Shown here: one piece after another, positions 43,465 to 52,714 of the stretch
Layout: the number at the start of each line of letters is the position of its first letter
Position numbering within the stretch: the stretch's first letter is position 1
From: Pseudomonadota bacterium
GTDB lineage: Bacteria; Pseudomonadota; Alphaproteobacteria; Rhizobiales; Methylopilaceae
Reading direction: 5' to 3'
Assembly (NCBI GenBank): GCA_023430145.1
Contig: JAEZCD010000165.1
Location: 1-64,000, forward strand
DNA length: 64,000 nt
Notes under the pieces: generated by a model
Seen by the model: only the letters and a program-made list of their open reading frames with translations
Told to the model about the DNA's origin: nothing
Database searches by the model: none
Made by a program: the position numbers and the translations under genes

Positions 43465-44679
43465 TCAGGGCTGCCAGTAGCGGCCTCGAAGCACGATTCC
43501 CGCGATGGCGATCCGCTCGCTGCCGGTCTCTCTGTCGCCGACGGAATCGACGAGCGCGTGCCGCCCCTTCTCCAGCGAGAATATGGTCGCGTCCCCGCAG
43601 GCGCCCGGCCGCAGCGTGCCGAGGTCCGGGCGCCGGATCGCTGCGGCAGCGCTCACCGTCGTCGCGCGGATCACCTCGGCGAGCGGCATCCCAAGATGCA
43701 GGAGCTTCGACAGGGTCGTCGCCTGATCGAACACCGGGCCGGCGAGATTGAGAACATGGACGTCGGAGGAGATGGTGTCCGGCGGAAAGCCCCCCGCGAG
43801 CATCGCCCGAGCGACCTTGAAGGAGAATGACCCCATGCCATGGCCGATATCGAAGAGGACGCCGCGGCGCCGTGCCTCGATGACGGCCGGCTTCACGCTC
43901 CCGTCTTCCAGGATCGGCGTGTTCGGGAACGGGCGGAAGCAATGCGTGAGAACATCCCCCGGACGCAGGCGCTCGAGCACCTCCTCGTAGCTCGGCGGCG
44001 GCTCGTCGATGTGCGCCATCACCGGCAGGCCGAGCTTCTCGGCGACGCCGAGCGCGACGTCGAGCGGAGCTGCGCCCGACCCGTCGCTCGTGAGGCGGCC
44101 GACGCGCACCTTGATGCCGACGATGGTGTCGCGATTGGCGTCGGCCACCTCGAATGCGCCGGCCGGGCTCATCAGGCGCATGTCGCCGCTCTCGCCGACC
44201 ATGATCTCCTTGGAGAAGGCGAAGATGCCGGCGAACGAGATGTGCAGATAGGCGAGGATGCGCGGCTCGCTCGGCTCGATGACGTGCTTCAGGAAGCCCG
44301 CGAAATTGCCGGGCCCGGCGCTGCCCGCGTCGACGAGCGTGGTGACGCCGCTCCGGCGCGCGAAATCGGCGCCGTCGACGCCGAGCGAGGTGCCGCCCCA
44401 GTAGACATGGGTGTGCAGGTCGAGGAAGCCCGGAGCGATCAGGAGGCCGCTCGCGTCGCGCACGTCGGCACCGTCGCCGGGCACGATGCCGGTGCCGATG
44501 GCCGCGACCTTGCCGGTTGCGAAGGCGACGTCCGCCGGCCCGTCGAGCCCCTGCGAGGGGTCGATGACGTGTCCGCCCTTGAGGACCAGATCGTAGCTGG
44601 GTGAGGGGCCGCCGCCGGTCTCGGCTCGCTGATCGGCGGAGCCGGGGATCGTCGTGATGTCAGTCGCCGAGTGGCTCAT
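43465..44679 (-). CDS. Amidohydrolase/deacetylase-family metallohydrolase
   Basis: 404 residues. A dihydroorotase-like amidohydrolase: YDLVLKGGHVIDPSQGLDGPADVAFATGKVAAIG, metal ligands APGFLDLHTHVYWGG, DTIVGIKVRVGR (likely carboxylated lysine), GLPVMAHIDEPP, DVLTHCFRP, FDIGHGMGSF and SSDVHVLN. This is the EF_0837/AHA_3915-type family; the related Atu3266 is reported to hydrolyse acetyl-(R)-mandelate. Its start overlaps the RpiR-type regulator stop by 20 bases, so the two are coupled. The divergent peptide importer may supply its substrate, such as an N-acyl amino acid or ester. Confidence 0.88.
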   Translation of the reverse strand: MSHSATDITTIPGSADQRAETGGGPSPSYDLVLKGGHVIDPSQGLDGPADVAFATGKVAAIGTGIVPGDGADVRDASGLLIAPGFLDLHTHVYWGGTSLGVDGADFARRSGVTTLVDAGSAGPGNFAGFLKHVIEPSEPRILAYLHISFAGIFAFSKEIMVGESGDMRLMSPAGAFEVADANRDTIVGIKVRVGRLTSDGSGAAPLDVALGVAEKLGLPVMAHIDEPPPSYEEVLERLRPGDVLTHCFRPFPNTPILEDGSVKPAVIEARRRGVLFDIGHGMGSFSFKVARAMLAGGFPPDTISSDVHVLNLAGPVFDQATTLSKLLHLGMPLAEVIRATTVSAAAAIRRPDLGTLRPGACGDATIFSLEKGRHALVDSVGDRETGSERIAIAGIVLRGRYWQP

Positions 44680-45646
44680 CTGCGCTGCCGTCGGTTTCCT
44701 TGATGAGCTCGTACTTGATGCGGCGCATGCGCTCCTGCGCCTCGCGCGGCTTGCGATAGGCCGTCGACGCGGCGAGCAGGTCGATCACCGCCAGGAGGGC
44801 ATAGCGCGAGGCGGTCGGCTTGAGCGGATCCGGCGCCTCCGGGACATGCACACAGAGCGCGATGTCGGCGACTGCGGCGAGCCGGCTGCCCCGCTTCGTC
44901 ACCGCGACGACGGTGGCGCCGTAACGCTTGGCGACGGTCGCTGCGGCGATCACTTCCCGGGCGTTGCCGGTCGTCGAGACTGCGATGACCACGTCATTGC
45001 GGCCGAGCGTCGAGGCCAGCATGTGCATCAGCCGCGGGTCCGACGAATGGGTGACCGCGAGGCCGAGCCGGAAGAAGCGATGCTCGACCTCCGCGGCCGC
45101 GACGGTCGAGCCGCCGCCCACGCCGAAAGCGGCGAGCCTGGAGCAATTGGCGATGGCCTCGGATGCCCGTTCCAAGTCGGCCTTCTGCAGCTGCTCTTCG
45201 ACAGCCGAGACGGCCCGCCGGATTTCCTGGAAGACCGACCGCCAGAGGGCCGGCAGCGCGAGGTCACTGCCGACGTGCGGCGGCGGCTCGATATAGATGC
45301 GGCCGACGACCATGCTCTGCGCGAGCTTCACCTTGAGCTCACGTACGCCGCTGCAGCCGACGGCGCGGCTGAACCGGGTGACCGTCGGCTCGCTCACGCC
45401 CGCCCGCTGCGCGATCTGGCCGTTGCTCGCATGCACGGCAAAGGCGACATCGGCGAGCACGGCCTCGGCGACGCGCTGTTCCGCAGGCCGCAGCTCCGAC
45501 TGCAGGTGCCGGATCAGGGAGACGATGTCGCCATTGTCGCCGCCTGCGGACTTGCCTTTGGTGACCCGCGCACGCGCGGATGGCACCGCCGCCGATCGTC
45601 TTGCCGTAGCTGCCAACGAGTGCGGCCCCCTGGCCGTCCTGCGCAC
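44660..45646 (-). CDS. MurR/RpiR-family transcriptional regulator
   Basis: 328 residues from a GTG at 45646; the first 35 residues are low-complexity and the true start may be further in. The N-terminal RpiR helix-turn-helix reads LRPAEQRVAEAVLADVAFAVHASNGQIAQRAGVSEPTVTRFSRAVGCSGVRELKVKLAQSM. The C-terminal SIS domain has FGVGGGSTVAAAEVEHRFFRLGLAV, DVVIAVSTTGNAREVIAAATVAKRYGATVVAVT and typical serine/threonine phosphosugar-site positions. It is divergent from the dipeptide-type importer and overlaps the amidohydrolase. It probably senses a phosphosugar or amino-sugar-like ligand and controls both directions. Confidence 0.92.
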   Translation of the reverse strand: MRRTARGPHSLAATARRSAAVPSARARVTKGKSAGGDNGDIVSLIRHLQSELRPAEQRVAEAVLADVAFAVHASNGQIAQRAGVSEPTVTRFSRAVGCSGVRELKVKLAQSMVVGRIYIEPPPHVGSDLALPALWRSVFQEIRRAVSAVEEQLQKADLERASEAIANCSRLAAFGVGGGSTVAAAEVEHRFFRLGLAVTHSSDPRLMHMLASTLGRNDVVIAVSTTGNAREVIAAATVAKRYGATVVAVTKRGSRLAAVADIALCVHVPEAPDPLKPTASRYALLAVIDLLAASTAYRKPREAQERMRRIKYELIKETDGSADEPLGD

Positions 45647-45868
45647 GGGTTCCGCGCGCTCTTTAGGAAAGAAACTTCCGCGTCTTCATTCGATAAGTCA
45701 AGGACTTCACACCTCATTACGTCGACATTCTCCCCTGAGGACAGGCCTTGTACGAAAGTTTCCAACATGATTAGCTGCCGATTGCCCGTGCCTCGCGGCC
45801 TGCCGTCAAAGAGCCGGGACGGTCCGTCCACTTCGGCCGGACCGAGAGCAAGAGGGAGGAAATGAACG

Positions 45869-47422
45869 ATGCACACCGGCCTCAGAGGACTCGGGTTCGG
45901 CGCAGCGGCACTCCTCGCCGCCCTGATGATCTCACCGCACGCCGGAGCCGACGGCGGGACCCTGCGCTACGCCACCATCGGCGAGCCTCCCGCACTCGAC
46001 GTGCAGATGACCACCGCGACGATCGCCATCACGATCGGCGAGCATATCTTCGAGACGCTCTATGCTTTCGACGCCGCCTACGACCCGCAGCCGCTGCTGG
46101 CGACTGGCGAGAAGGTCGAGGACGGCGGCAAGACCCTTGTCATCTCGCTTCGCCCGGGCGTCATGTTCCACAACGGCAAGGAGATGACATCGGAAGACGT
46201 CGTCGCCTCGCTGAAGCGCTGGGGCGAGTTCGGCTCGCGCGGCAAGCTCCTGATGGCGAACGCCAAGTCGCTCGAGGCGACCGGCAAGTACGAGGTGACC
46301 CTGAAGCTCTCGGAGCCGAATGGCGCCTGGAAGAGCATGCTCGCCTATCCGGAGGGCGGGCCGGTGATCTATCCGGCGGAGATCGTCAGCAAGGCGGGCA
46401 ATCAGCCGATCGCCCAGAAAGACTACATCGGCACCGGGCCTTACAAGTTCAAGGAATGGCGGCCCAACCGCTATGTCGAGCTGGAGCGCTTCGACGGCTA
46501 CAAGCCGCGCAGCGAGAAGGCGGACGGCTATGCCGGGGCGCGTAAGGCAAACTTCGTCACGATCCGCTTCATCCCGGTGCCCGACGTCGGCACCCGGGTC
46601 AGCGGCGTTCAGGCCGGCGACTACGACTACGCCGAGTTCATCTCCGGCGACCTATACGACTCGCTGAGCAAGGACCCGTCGGTGAAGATCCACCGCAGCG
46701 GCGCGCCGCTGTTCGGCCTGTTCTTCACGAACTCGAAGTCGGGCGTGTTCAAGGACAACTTCGCCCTCAGGCGTGCCGTGCAGACGGCGCTCGGCAAGGA
46801 AGCCGCGCTGCGCGTGTCCTTCGGGCCGGAGGGCCTGTGGAAGGCGCAGGGGTCGATCTTCGCCGAGGGCAATCGCTGGTATTCGACCGCCGGCACCGAG
46901 AGTTACAACCCGCACGATCCGGCCAAGGCCAAGGAGATGGCGAAGGCGGCCGGCTATGACGGCAAGCCCATCAAGCTGCTCGTCTCGACCAACTACCAGA
47001 CGCATTACGATCAGGCGACGGTGTTCACCAAGCAGCTCGCCGAGGCAGGCATCAACGTGCAGATGATGGTCGTCGACTGGGCGACCCTGCTGAAGATGCG
47101 CGGCGAGCCCGAGCAGTGGGACATGTTCGTGACCCACCACAGCTTCGTGCCGGACCCGATCCTGTTCACGCCGCTCAACGACACCTATCCCGGCTGGTGG
47201 ACGAGCCCGGAGAAGGAGGCGCTGAAGAAGGAGTTCATCGGCACCGCCGACCCGGCGGCCCGCAAGGCGGCGTGGGACAAGATCCAGGCCCTCTTCTACG
47301 AGCAGGTCCCGGCGATCAAGGTGGGCGACGCCTACTCGTACGACATCGCCTCGCCGAAGCTGCAGGGCATGGGCGCGCACACGGTGCTGTGGCCGCACTT
47401 CTGGAACGCTTCGTTCAAATAG
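45869..47422 (+). CDS. Dipeptide/oligopeptide-type ABC substrate-binding protein
   Basis: 517 residues with a signal peptide (LRGLGFGAAALLAALMISPHAGA). SBP_bac_5 family: GTLRYATIGEPPALDVQMTTATIAITIGEHIFETLYAFD, LRPGVMFHNGKEMTSEDVVASLKRW, GTGPYKFKEWRPNRYVELERF and a C-terminal AHTVLWPHFWNASFK. GGAGG lies upstream of the ATG. It is the first gene of a complete five-gene importer operon. Family members bind peptides, nickel, heme, opines or oligosaccharides, so peptide specificity is not certain. Confidence 0.94.
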   Translation: MHTGLRGLGFGAAALLAALMISPHAGADGGTLRYATIGEPPALDVQMTTATIAITIGEHIFETLYAFDAAYDPQPLLATGEKVEDGGKTLVISLRPGVMFHNGKEMTSEDVVASLKRWGEFGSRGKLLMANAKSLEATGKYEVTLKLSEPNGAWKSMLAYPEGGPVIYPAEIVSKAGNQPIAQKDYIGTGPYKFKEWRPNRYVELERFDGYKPRSEKADGYAGARKANFVTIRFIPVPDVGTRVSGVQAGDYDYAEFISGDLYDSLSKDPSVKIHRSGAPLFGLFFTNSKSGVFKDNFALRRAVQTALGKEAALRVSFGPEGLWKAQGSIFAEGNRWYSTAGTESYNPHDPAKAKEMAKAAGYDGKPIKLLVSTNYQTHYDQATVFTKQLAEAGINVQMMVVDWATLLKMRGEPEQWDMFVTHHSFVPDPILFTPLNDTYPGWWTSPEKEALKKEFIGTADPAARKAAWDKIQALFYEQVPAIKVGDAYSYDIASPKLQGMGAHTVLWPHFWNASFK

Positions 47423-47441
47423 CATCACCGGCGATCCGGGC

Positions 47442-47461
47442 GCCCGGGCCTCTGTCCGGGC
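47442..47461 (+). terminator. Intercistronic GC-rich hairpin in the dipeptide operon
   Basis: Stem GCCCGG (47442-47447) / CCGGGC (47456-47461), 8-base loop, in the 90-base gap between binding-protein and permease genes. Several alternative pairings of the repeated CCGGG words are possible. Likely an attenuating or mRNA-stabilising element. Confidence 0.35.
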
Positions 47462-47512
47462 CGCCCGGGTCCGCCGTGCTGGATACGGCACGACGAGAGG
47501 GATGTTGTCTGA

Positions 47513-48460
47513 ATGTGGTCCTATGCCCTCAAGCGGACCGCCGCGACGGCGGTGACCCTGGTCGCGGCGTCGATCATCATCTTCTCCTTCATTCACCTCG
47601 TGCCGGGCGATCCGATCTACGTCCTGCTCGGCGACACCGCGACGCCCGAGCAGGCCGAGGCGCTGCGGCACGATCTCGGGCTCGACCAGCCGATCGTCGT
47701 GCAATACCTGCGCTGGGCGGCCGCGGCGCTCTCGGGCGATCTCGGCCAGTCGATCTTCTTCCAGGCGCCGGTGCTGTCGGTCATCGCCGACGGTGCCGAG
47801 ACCAGCATCCTGCTCGCCACCATGACCATGTGCTGGGTCGTGCTGATCGGCGTGCCCGTCGGCATCATCGCCGCGGTCCGCCATGGCAGCTGGCTCGACC
47901 AGGGCCTGTCCGGCGTCGCGATGCTGATGGCGTCGGTTCCGACCTTCTGGGTCGGCCTCTACCTGATCCTGATCTTCGCGGCATGGCTCGGCTGGCTGCC
48001 GAGCTCCGGCTTCCCGTCGCTCTTCGAGGAGGGTGGCCTCGCGAACCTGCGCTATCTCATCCTCCCGAGCCTCACGCTGGCGGCGCCGAATGCCGCGCTG
48101 ATCCTCCGCCTGACGCGGGCGAGCATGCTCGACGTGGCGCGTGAGGACTATGTGCGAACCGCCCGTGCCAAGGGGATCCGGCCGTGGCGCGTGACCACGC
48201 GGCACATCTTCCGCAACGCCCTGCTGGCGATCGTTGCCGCCTTCGGCTTCACCTTCGCGGCGCTGCTCTCGGAGGCGGTGGTGACCGAGACCGTGTTCGC
48301 CCTGCCGGGCATCGGGCGGCTCGTCGTCCAGTCGATCCTGCGCCGCGACTATCCGGTCATCCAGGGGATCATTCTCGTGATCGTCGTCCTCTATCTGACG
48401 ATCAACCTGCTGGTCGATCTGTCCTACCGGCTGCTCGACCCGCGGGTGGAGCTGCAGTGA
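47513..48460 (+). CDS. Dipeptide-type ABC permease (DppB-like)
   Basis: 315 residues, six helices. DppB hallmarks: WSYALKRTAATAVTLVAASIIIFSFIHLVPGDPIYVLLGD at the N-terminus, LRHDLGLDQPIVVQYLRW and the EAA-loop LRLTRASMLDVAREDYVRTARAKGIRPWRVTTRHIFRNAL, ending LSYRLLDPRVELQ. The stop overlaps the DppC-like start by one base (TGATG). Confidence 0.95.
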   Translation: MWSYALKRTAATAVTLVAASIIIFSFIHLVPGDPIYVLLGDTATPEQAEALRHDLGLDQPIVVQYLRWAAAALSGDLGQSIFFQAPVLSVIADGAETSILLATMTMCWVVLIGVPVGIIAAVRHGSWLDQGLSGVAMLMASVPTFWVGLYLILIFAAWLGWLPSSGFPSLFEEGGLANLRYLILPSLTLAAPNAALILRLTRASMLDVAREDYVRTARAKGIRPWRVTTRHIFRNALLAIVAAFGFTFAALLSEAVVTETVFALPGIGRLVVQSILRRDYPVIQGIILVIVVLYLTINLLVDLSYRLLDPRVELQ

Positions 48461-49317
48461 TGCGCGGGACAGTCGCGTTCTGGATGGCCCCGTTCACGGC
48501 GCGGCCGATTGCGCTCTTCGGGCTCGCCGTCATCGTCGCGGTGATCGTCGCCGCCGCCTTCGCGCCGCTGATCGCTCCCTACGATCCCTATGCGATCGAT
48601 CCCGTCATCCGGCTGAGCCCGCCCGACGCCGCTCACTGGTTCGGCACCGACCAGTTCGGCCGCGACACGTTCTCACGCGTCGTCTATTCGGCGCGCATGG
48701 CGCTCCTGATCGGGGTCGGCGTCGTCTTCTTCGCCCTCGTCACCGGCGTGCCGATCGGCGTCATCTCCGCCCTGTTCCCGCGTGTCGGTCACGTCCTGAT
48801 GCGCATGGTGGACGTGCTGATGGCTTTTCCGTCCCTGCTGCTCGCGCTCGGGCTGATCGTCATCCTCGGGCCGAGCGTCGCCAATTCCATCATCGCCATC
48901 GGCGCCGGCTTCCTGACGACGACGACCCGCATCGTCTACGGTCTGACCTTGCGCCTGCGCACCGAGACCTATGTCGAGGCGGCCCTCAGCATGGGAGCGC
49001 CGACGGGCTGGCTGTTCTTCAAGCACATCCTGCCGAACCTCGTGTCACCGCTGCTGGTACAAGCGAGCTTCGTCTTCGCCTTCGCTCAGCTCGGCGCGGC
49101 CTCGCTCGATTTCCTCGGCCTCGGGGCGCCGCCGGAGATACCGAGCTGGGGAAACATGCTGGCCGAATCCCGCAGCTTCATCACCCGCGCGCCGTGGCTG
49201 CTGTTCTTTCCCGGCGTGATGATCGCCTCGACCGCGTTCGCCCTGAACCTCGTCGGCGACGCGCTGCGCGATCGCCTCGATCCGCGCTTTCGCGGCATCC
49301 TCGGCGGGGAGGCCTAG
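48460..49317 (+). CDS. Dipeptide-type ABC permease (DppC-like)
   Basis: 285 residues from ATG 48460. DppC features are IAPYDPYAIDPVIRLSPPDAAHWFGTDQFGRDTFSRVVYSARMALLIGVG, EAA loop ETYVEAALSMGAPTGWLFFKHILPNLVSPLLVQ and C-terminal LVGDALRDRLDPRFRG. It forms the channel with the DppB-like subunit. Longer upstream frames overlap the dppB-like gene and are not coding. Confidence 0.95.
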   Translation: MRGTVAFWMAPFTARPIALFGLAVIVAVIVAAAFAPLIAPYDPYAIDPVIRLSPPDAAHWFGTDQFGRDTFSRVVYSARMALLIGVGVVFFALVTGVPIGVISALFPRVGHVLMRMVDVLMAFPSLLLALGLIVILGPSVANSIIAIGAGFLTTTTRIVYGLTLRLRTETYVEAALSMGAPTGWLFFKHILPNLVSPLLVQASFVFAFAQLGAASLDFLGLGAPPEIPSWGNMLAESRSFITRAPWLLFFPGVMIASTAFALNLVGDALRDRLDPRFRGILGGEA

Positions 49318-49319
49318 TC

Positions 49320-50294
49320 GTGCTCTCCGTCGACGGCCTGACGATATCCACGGGCTCGGCGGCGGCGCCGCTCGACCTCGTCTGCGGCATCTCCTTGGCC
49401 ATCGACAGGGGAGAGATCCTCGGTCTGGTCGGCGAATCCGGCTGCGGCAAGAGCATGACGTCGCTGGCCATCATGGGCCTCTTGCCGGTGCCGGGGCCGC
49501 GCGTGCGGGCCGGGCGCATCCGCCTCGACGGCACCGACGTCACCGAGCTCGAGCCGTGGCAGCGCGTCGAGGCCGGCTATTCGACGATCGCCATGATCTT
49601 CCAGGAGCCGATGACCTCGCTCAATCCGGTGCGGCGCATCGGCGATCAGATTGCCGAGGCGGTCGGAGTGCATGACGGCTTGACGGGGGCCGCTGCGATG
49701 GCGCGGGCGCGCGAGCTGCTCGAGATGGTGCGCATTCCGGACGCCGCATTGCAGCTGTCCGCTTTTCCGCACGAGCTTTCGGGCGGCATGCGCCAGCGCG
49801 TGGTCATCGCCATCGCGCTCGCCTGCCGGCCGGAAGTCCTCATCGCCGACGAGCCGACGACGGCGCTCGACGTCACAGTCCAGTTCCAGATCCTCGGCCT
49901 GCTGCGCGAGCTGTGCGACCGGCTCGACATGGCGATGCTGTTCATCACCCACGACATGGGCGTGATCGCCCAGCTCGCCGACAGGGTCGCGGTGATGTAT
50001 GCCGGCCGCATTGTCGAGACGGCCGCGGTCGGCACCCTGTTCGGCTCGCCGAGCCATCCCTATACGCGCGGCCTGATGGGCTGCCTGCCGACGCCCGGCA
50101 TGCGCAAGCGGCGGCTGCGGGCCATCCCGGGGCAGGCGCCGCGCCCGGGAACGGCGCTCGCGGGCTGCGCCTTCGCGGCGCGCTGTCCGGAGGCACGCGA
50201 GAGCTGCCACGAGGTGGCGCCGCCGCGCCTCGGTGTCGGCGAGCAGCACGACGCGCTCTGCGCCTTCCCGGTCACCGACGGGAGGCCGATTTGA
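49320..50294 (+). CDS. Dipeptide-type ABC ATPase (DppD-like)
   Basis: 324 residues from GTG 49320, with GGGGAGG upstream. Walker A GESGCGKS, signature [15 protein letters not shown], Walker [15 protein letters not shown]-loop [10 protein letters not shown]. The C-terminal oligopeptide-ATPase extension carries the cysteine motif [15 protein letters not shown], proposed in relatives to hold an iron-sulfur cluster. Its stop overlaps the DppF-like TTG start. Confidence 0.94.
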   Translation: MLSVDGLTISTGSAAAPLDLVCGISLAIDRGEILGLVGESGCGKSMTSLAIMGLLPVPGPRVRAGRIRLDGTDVTELEPWQRVEAGYSTIAMIFQEPMTSLNPVRRIGDQIAEAVGVHDGLTGAAAMARARELLEMVRIPDAALQLSAFPHELSGGMRQRVVIAIALACRPEVLIADEPTTALDVTVQFQILGLLRELCDRLDMAMLFITHDMGVIAQLADRVAVMYAGRIVETAAVGTLFGSPSHPYTRGLMGCLPTPGMRKRRLRAIPGQAPRPGTALAGCAFAARCPEARESCHEVAPPRLGVGEQHDALCAFPVTDGRPI

Positions 50295-51250
50295 GCGCCA
50301 TTCTGGAGGTGACGGACCTGAAGACCGGCTTCAGCGTCCGGCGCGGCGGCCGACGCATCCGTGTGCAGGCGGTCGACGGCGTCTCGCTGAGCCTGGCCGA
50401 AGGCGAGGTTCTCGGCATCGTCGGCGAATCCGGCTGCGGCAAGACGACCGTCGGCCGCTCGATCATGCGCATGGTGCCGGCCGACAGCGGCCGGGTGATG
50501 TTCAGGGGCAAGGACGTGCTGGCTGCGAGCGGGCCGGCCCTCGGCGAGCTGCGGCTGAACATCCGCATGGTCTTCCAGGACCCCTATGCCTCGCTCAACC
50601 CGCGGCGCTCGATCGGCGATTCGATCGCCGAGGCCGGCGACATCAACGGCGCCTTCGAGAGCCGCGCCGCGCGCGCCGCCCGTGTGGCGGAGGGCCTCGC
50701 GGCCGTCGGGCTCGATCCCTCCTTCGCGAGCCGCTATCCGCACGAGCTGAGCGGCGGGCAGCGCCAGCGCGTCGGCATCGCGCGGGCGATCCTGCCGACG
50801 CCGGCGGTCGTCATCGCCGACGAGCCGGTGTCCGCGTTGGACGTCTCGGTGCAGGCCCAGGTCCTCAATCTCTTGATGGATCTGCGCGAGCGGCTGAGAC
50901 TGTCGATGCTCTTCATCTCGCACGATCTCGGCGTCATCGGCCATGTCAGCGATCGCGTCGCCGTCATGTATATGGGCCGCGTCGTCGAGCTCGGCGACGC
51001 GCCGACGATCCAGGATCGCCCGGTCCATCCCTACACGCTGGCGCTGATGGCGGCGGTTCCCAAGGCCGATCCGACGCAGCGCATCACCGGCGCCATCGAG
51101 CTCGGCGAGCCGCCGAGCCAGTTCACGCGGCCGGCCGGATGCACCTACGCGCCGCGCTGCCGGCTCGCCACCGACCGCTGCCGCGCCGAGGTGCCGCAAT
51201 TGCGGCCCGTCGGCCCCGGCAACCGGCTCGCCGCCTGCCACAACGTCTAG
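50291..51250 (+). CDS. Dipeptide-type ABC ATPase (DppF-like)
   Basis: 319 residues from a TTG at 50291, with GGAGG at 50281-50285 and a TTGA overlap with the previous stop; no better start fits. Walker [10 protein letters not shown], signature [14 protein letters not shown], Walker [15 protein letters not shown]-loop [10 protein letters not shown]. The C-terminal cysteine motif is [14 protein letters not shown]. It ends the importer operon and pairs with the DppD-like ATPase. Confidence 0.93.
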   Translation: MSAILEVTDLKTGFSVRRGGRRIRVQAVDGVSLSLAEGEVLGIVGESGCGKTTVGRSIMRMVPADSGRVMFRGKDVLAASGPALGELRLNIRMVFQDPYASLNPRRSIGDSIAEAGDINGAFESRAARAARVAEGLAAVGLDPSFASRYPHELSGGQRQRVGIARAILPTPAVVIADEPVSALDVSVQAQVLNLLMDLRERLRLSMLFISHDLGVIGHVSDRVAVMYMGRVVELGDAPTIQDRPVHPYTLALMAAVPKADPTQRITGAIELGEPPSQFTRPAGCTYAPRCRLATDRCRAEVPQLRPVGPGNRLAACHNV

Positions 51251-51310
51251 AGGATCGTATCCGACAGAGCGGACGGGGCGGCGCAAGCCCCTGCGCGAGA
51301 ACGGCGGAGC

Positions 51311-51895
51311 TTACGGCTGGGCGGCCCGCGCCGCGTTCAGCGCCCGGATCCAGTGACCGACATAGCTGCCGTGGTCGTGCCAGGTGCGGCCGCTGAACAG
51401 ATTGCCGTCGATGCAGAAGCGCTCTTCGGAATAGATCCCGCCGCAGACCTCGAGGTCGAACCGGCATTTCGGCACGCAGGCCATGCGCCGCCCGCGAACG
51501 CGGTCGGCACGGGCGGGGATCTCGACGCCGTGGCAGACGCTGGCGATCGGCTTTCCGGTGTCGAAGAAGTACCGCGTGATGCGGATCAGATCCGGGTCGT
51601 CGCGGATGTATTCGGGCGCCCGGCCGCCGCTGAAGAAGATGCCGAGGTAGTCTTCGGGGGCGATGTCGCGAAAGGCGATGTCCGCCTCGATGGTGTATCC
51701 CTCGAACTCGCGGGTGATGTCCCAGCCATGCTCGGGCTGCTCGTGCAGCACCATGTTGTAGCGGCGCTTCTCCGGTCCGGCGACGACCGGCACGAGGCCT
51801 TCTTCCTTCAGGCGGAGGATCGGGTAGAGCGTGTCGACGGTCTCCGTCGCGTCTCCGACGACGACGAGAACCTTGTCTTCCGAATCTTCCATCAT
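51311..51895 (-). CDS. DJ-1/PfpI-family protein
   Basis: 194 residues from ATG 51895, which overlaps the AroE-like stop (TGATG). DJ-1/PfpI class I glutamine amidotransferase-like fold: DKVLVVVGDATETVDTLYPILRLKEEGLVPVVAGP, DYLGIFFSGGRAPEYIRDDPDLIRITRYFFDTGKPIASVCHGVEIPARADRVRGRRMACVP, with the nucleophile elbow Cys in ASVCHG. The family includes glyoxalases, chaperone-like deglycases, proteases and isonitrile hydratases, so the reaction is open. It is the last gene of the long leftward catabolic cluster. Confidence 0.9.
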   Translation of the reverse strand: MMEDSEDKVLVVVGDATETVDTLYPILRLKEEGLVPVVAGPEKRRYNMVLHEQPEHGWDITREFEGYTIEADIAFRDIAPEDYLGIFFSGGRAPEYIRDDPDLIRITRYFFDTGKPIASVCHGVEIPARADRVRGRRMACVPKCRFDLEVCGGIYSEERFCIDGNLFSGRTWHDHGSYVGHWIRALNAARAAQP

Positions 51896-52704
51896 CACTG
51901 GTCCTTCCCCGCCTCGCCGATGCCGAAGAAGCCGAGCACCGTTCGCGCCTGCCCCTCGACCATGCTCGTGCCGCGTACCGTCGCCGCGCCGAGCGCCTCG
52001 GCGGCGGCGAGCAGCCGCGAGCCCGGACGCGGCACGATGTCGACGACGAGGCTTTCCGGCCGCAGGCCGTCGAGCCCGAACGGCAGCTCGCTCTCGCCGG
52101 AAAAGCCGACCGGCGTCGCGTTGATCAGGATGTGGTGCCGTGCCGGCTCGGGCCCGCCGCGCCGGACCGCGCAGTTCGGATGGGCAGCCGAGAGGTCGGC
52201 GACGAGGCGCTCGGCCCGCGCCGCATCGATGTCGTCGATCGCCAGTCGCGCGGCTCCCTCGGCGGCGAGCTCGAAGGCGATGGCGCGGCCGGCGCCGCCG
52301 GCGCCGACGAGCGCGATGTCGGTGCCGGCGACCTGTCGCCCCGTCGCCGTCACCGCGCGGACGAAGCCGACGCCGTCGAAGATGTCGCCGGTCCAACGTC
52401 CATCCGCCTCGCGCCGCATCGCGTTCACCGCGCCGACCCGGCGGGCGCGCTCGGACACCTCGTCGAGCAGGGCGAGCGCCGTCTGCTTGTGCGGATAAGT
52501 GACGATCAGCCCGTCGAGATTGCCGAGCCGCATCAGCCCGTCCATCGTCTCCGCGAACTCGGCCGCCCGCACCTGCAGGGGCACCAGCACCGCATTGGCG
52601 CCGGCCGCCTCGATCAGCGGATTGAACATCGAGGGCGAGCGCACCTCGGCGATCGGATCGCCGACGATCCCGTAAAGCCGCGTAGCGCCGGTCACTGTCG
52701 GCAT
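51895..52704 (-). CDS. Shikimate/quinate dehydrogenase family protein (AroE-like)
   Basis: 269 residues. The substrate domain has TRLYGIVGDPIAEVRSPSMFNPLIEAAG (relatives have the VSHSxSPxxHN block; here VRSPSMFN) and VTYPHKQTALALLDEVSERAR with the catalytic lysine. The NAD(P) domain carries GAGGAGRAIAFELAAEGA and NATPVGF. The C-terminal GTSMVEGQARTVLGFFG has Gln as in the family. The loss of the usual SHS block and the location in a sugar-importer operon suggest a catabolic quinate/shikimate-like or hydroxy-acid dehydrogenase rather than aromatic amino acid biosynthesis. Confidence 0.9.
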   Translation of the reverse strand: MPTVTGATRLYGIVGDPIAEVRSPSMFNPLIEAAGANAVLVPLQVRAAEFAETMDGLMRLGNLDGLIVTYPHKQTALALLDEVSERARRVGAVNAMRREADGRWTGDIFDGVGFVRAVTATGRQVAGTDIALVGAGGAGRAIAFELAAEGAARLAIDDIDAARAERLVADLSAAHPNCAVRRGGPEPARHHILINATPVGFSGESELPFGLDGLRPESLVVDIVPRPGSRLLAAAEALGAATVRGTSMVEGQARTVLGFFGIGEAGKDQ

Positions 52705-52714
52705 GGTTTGCCTC

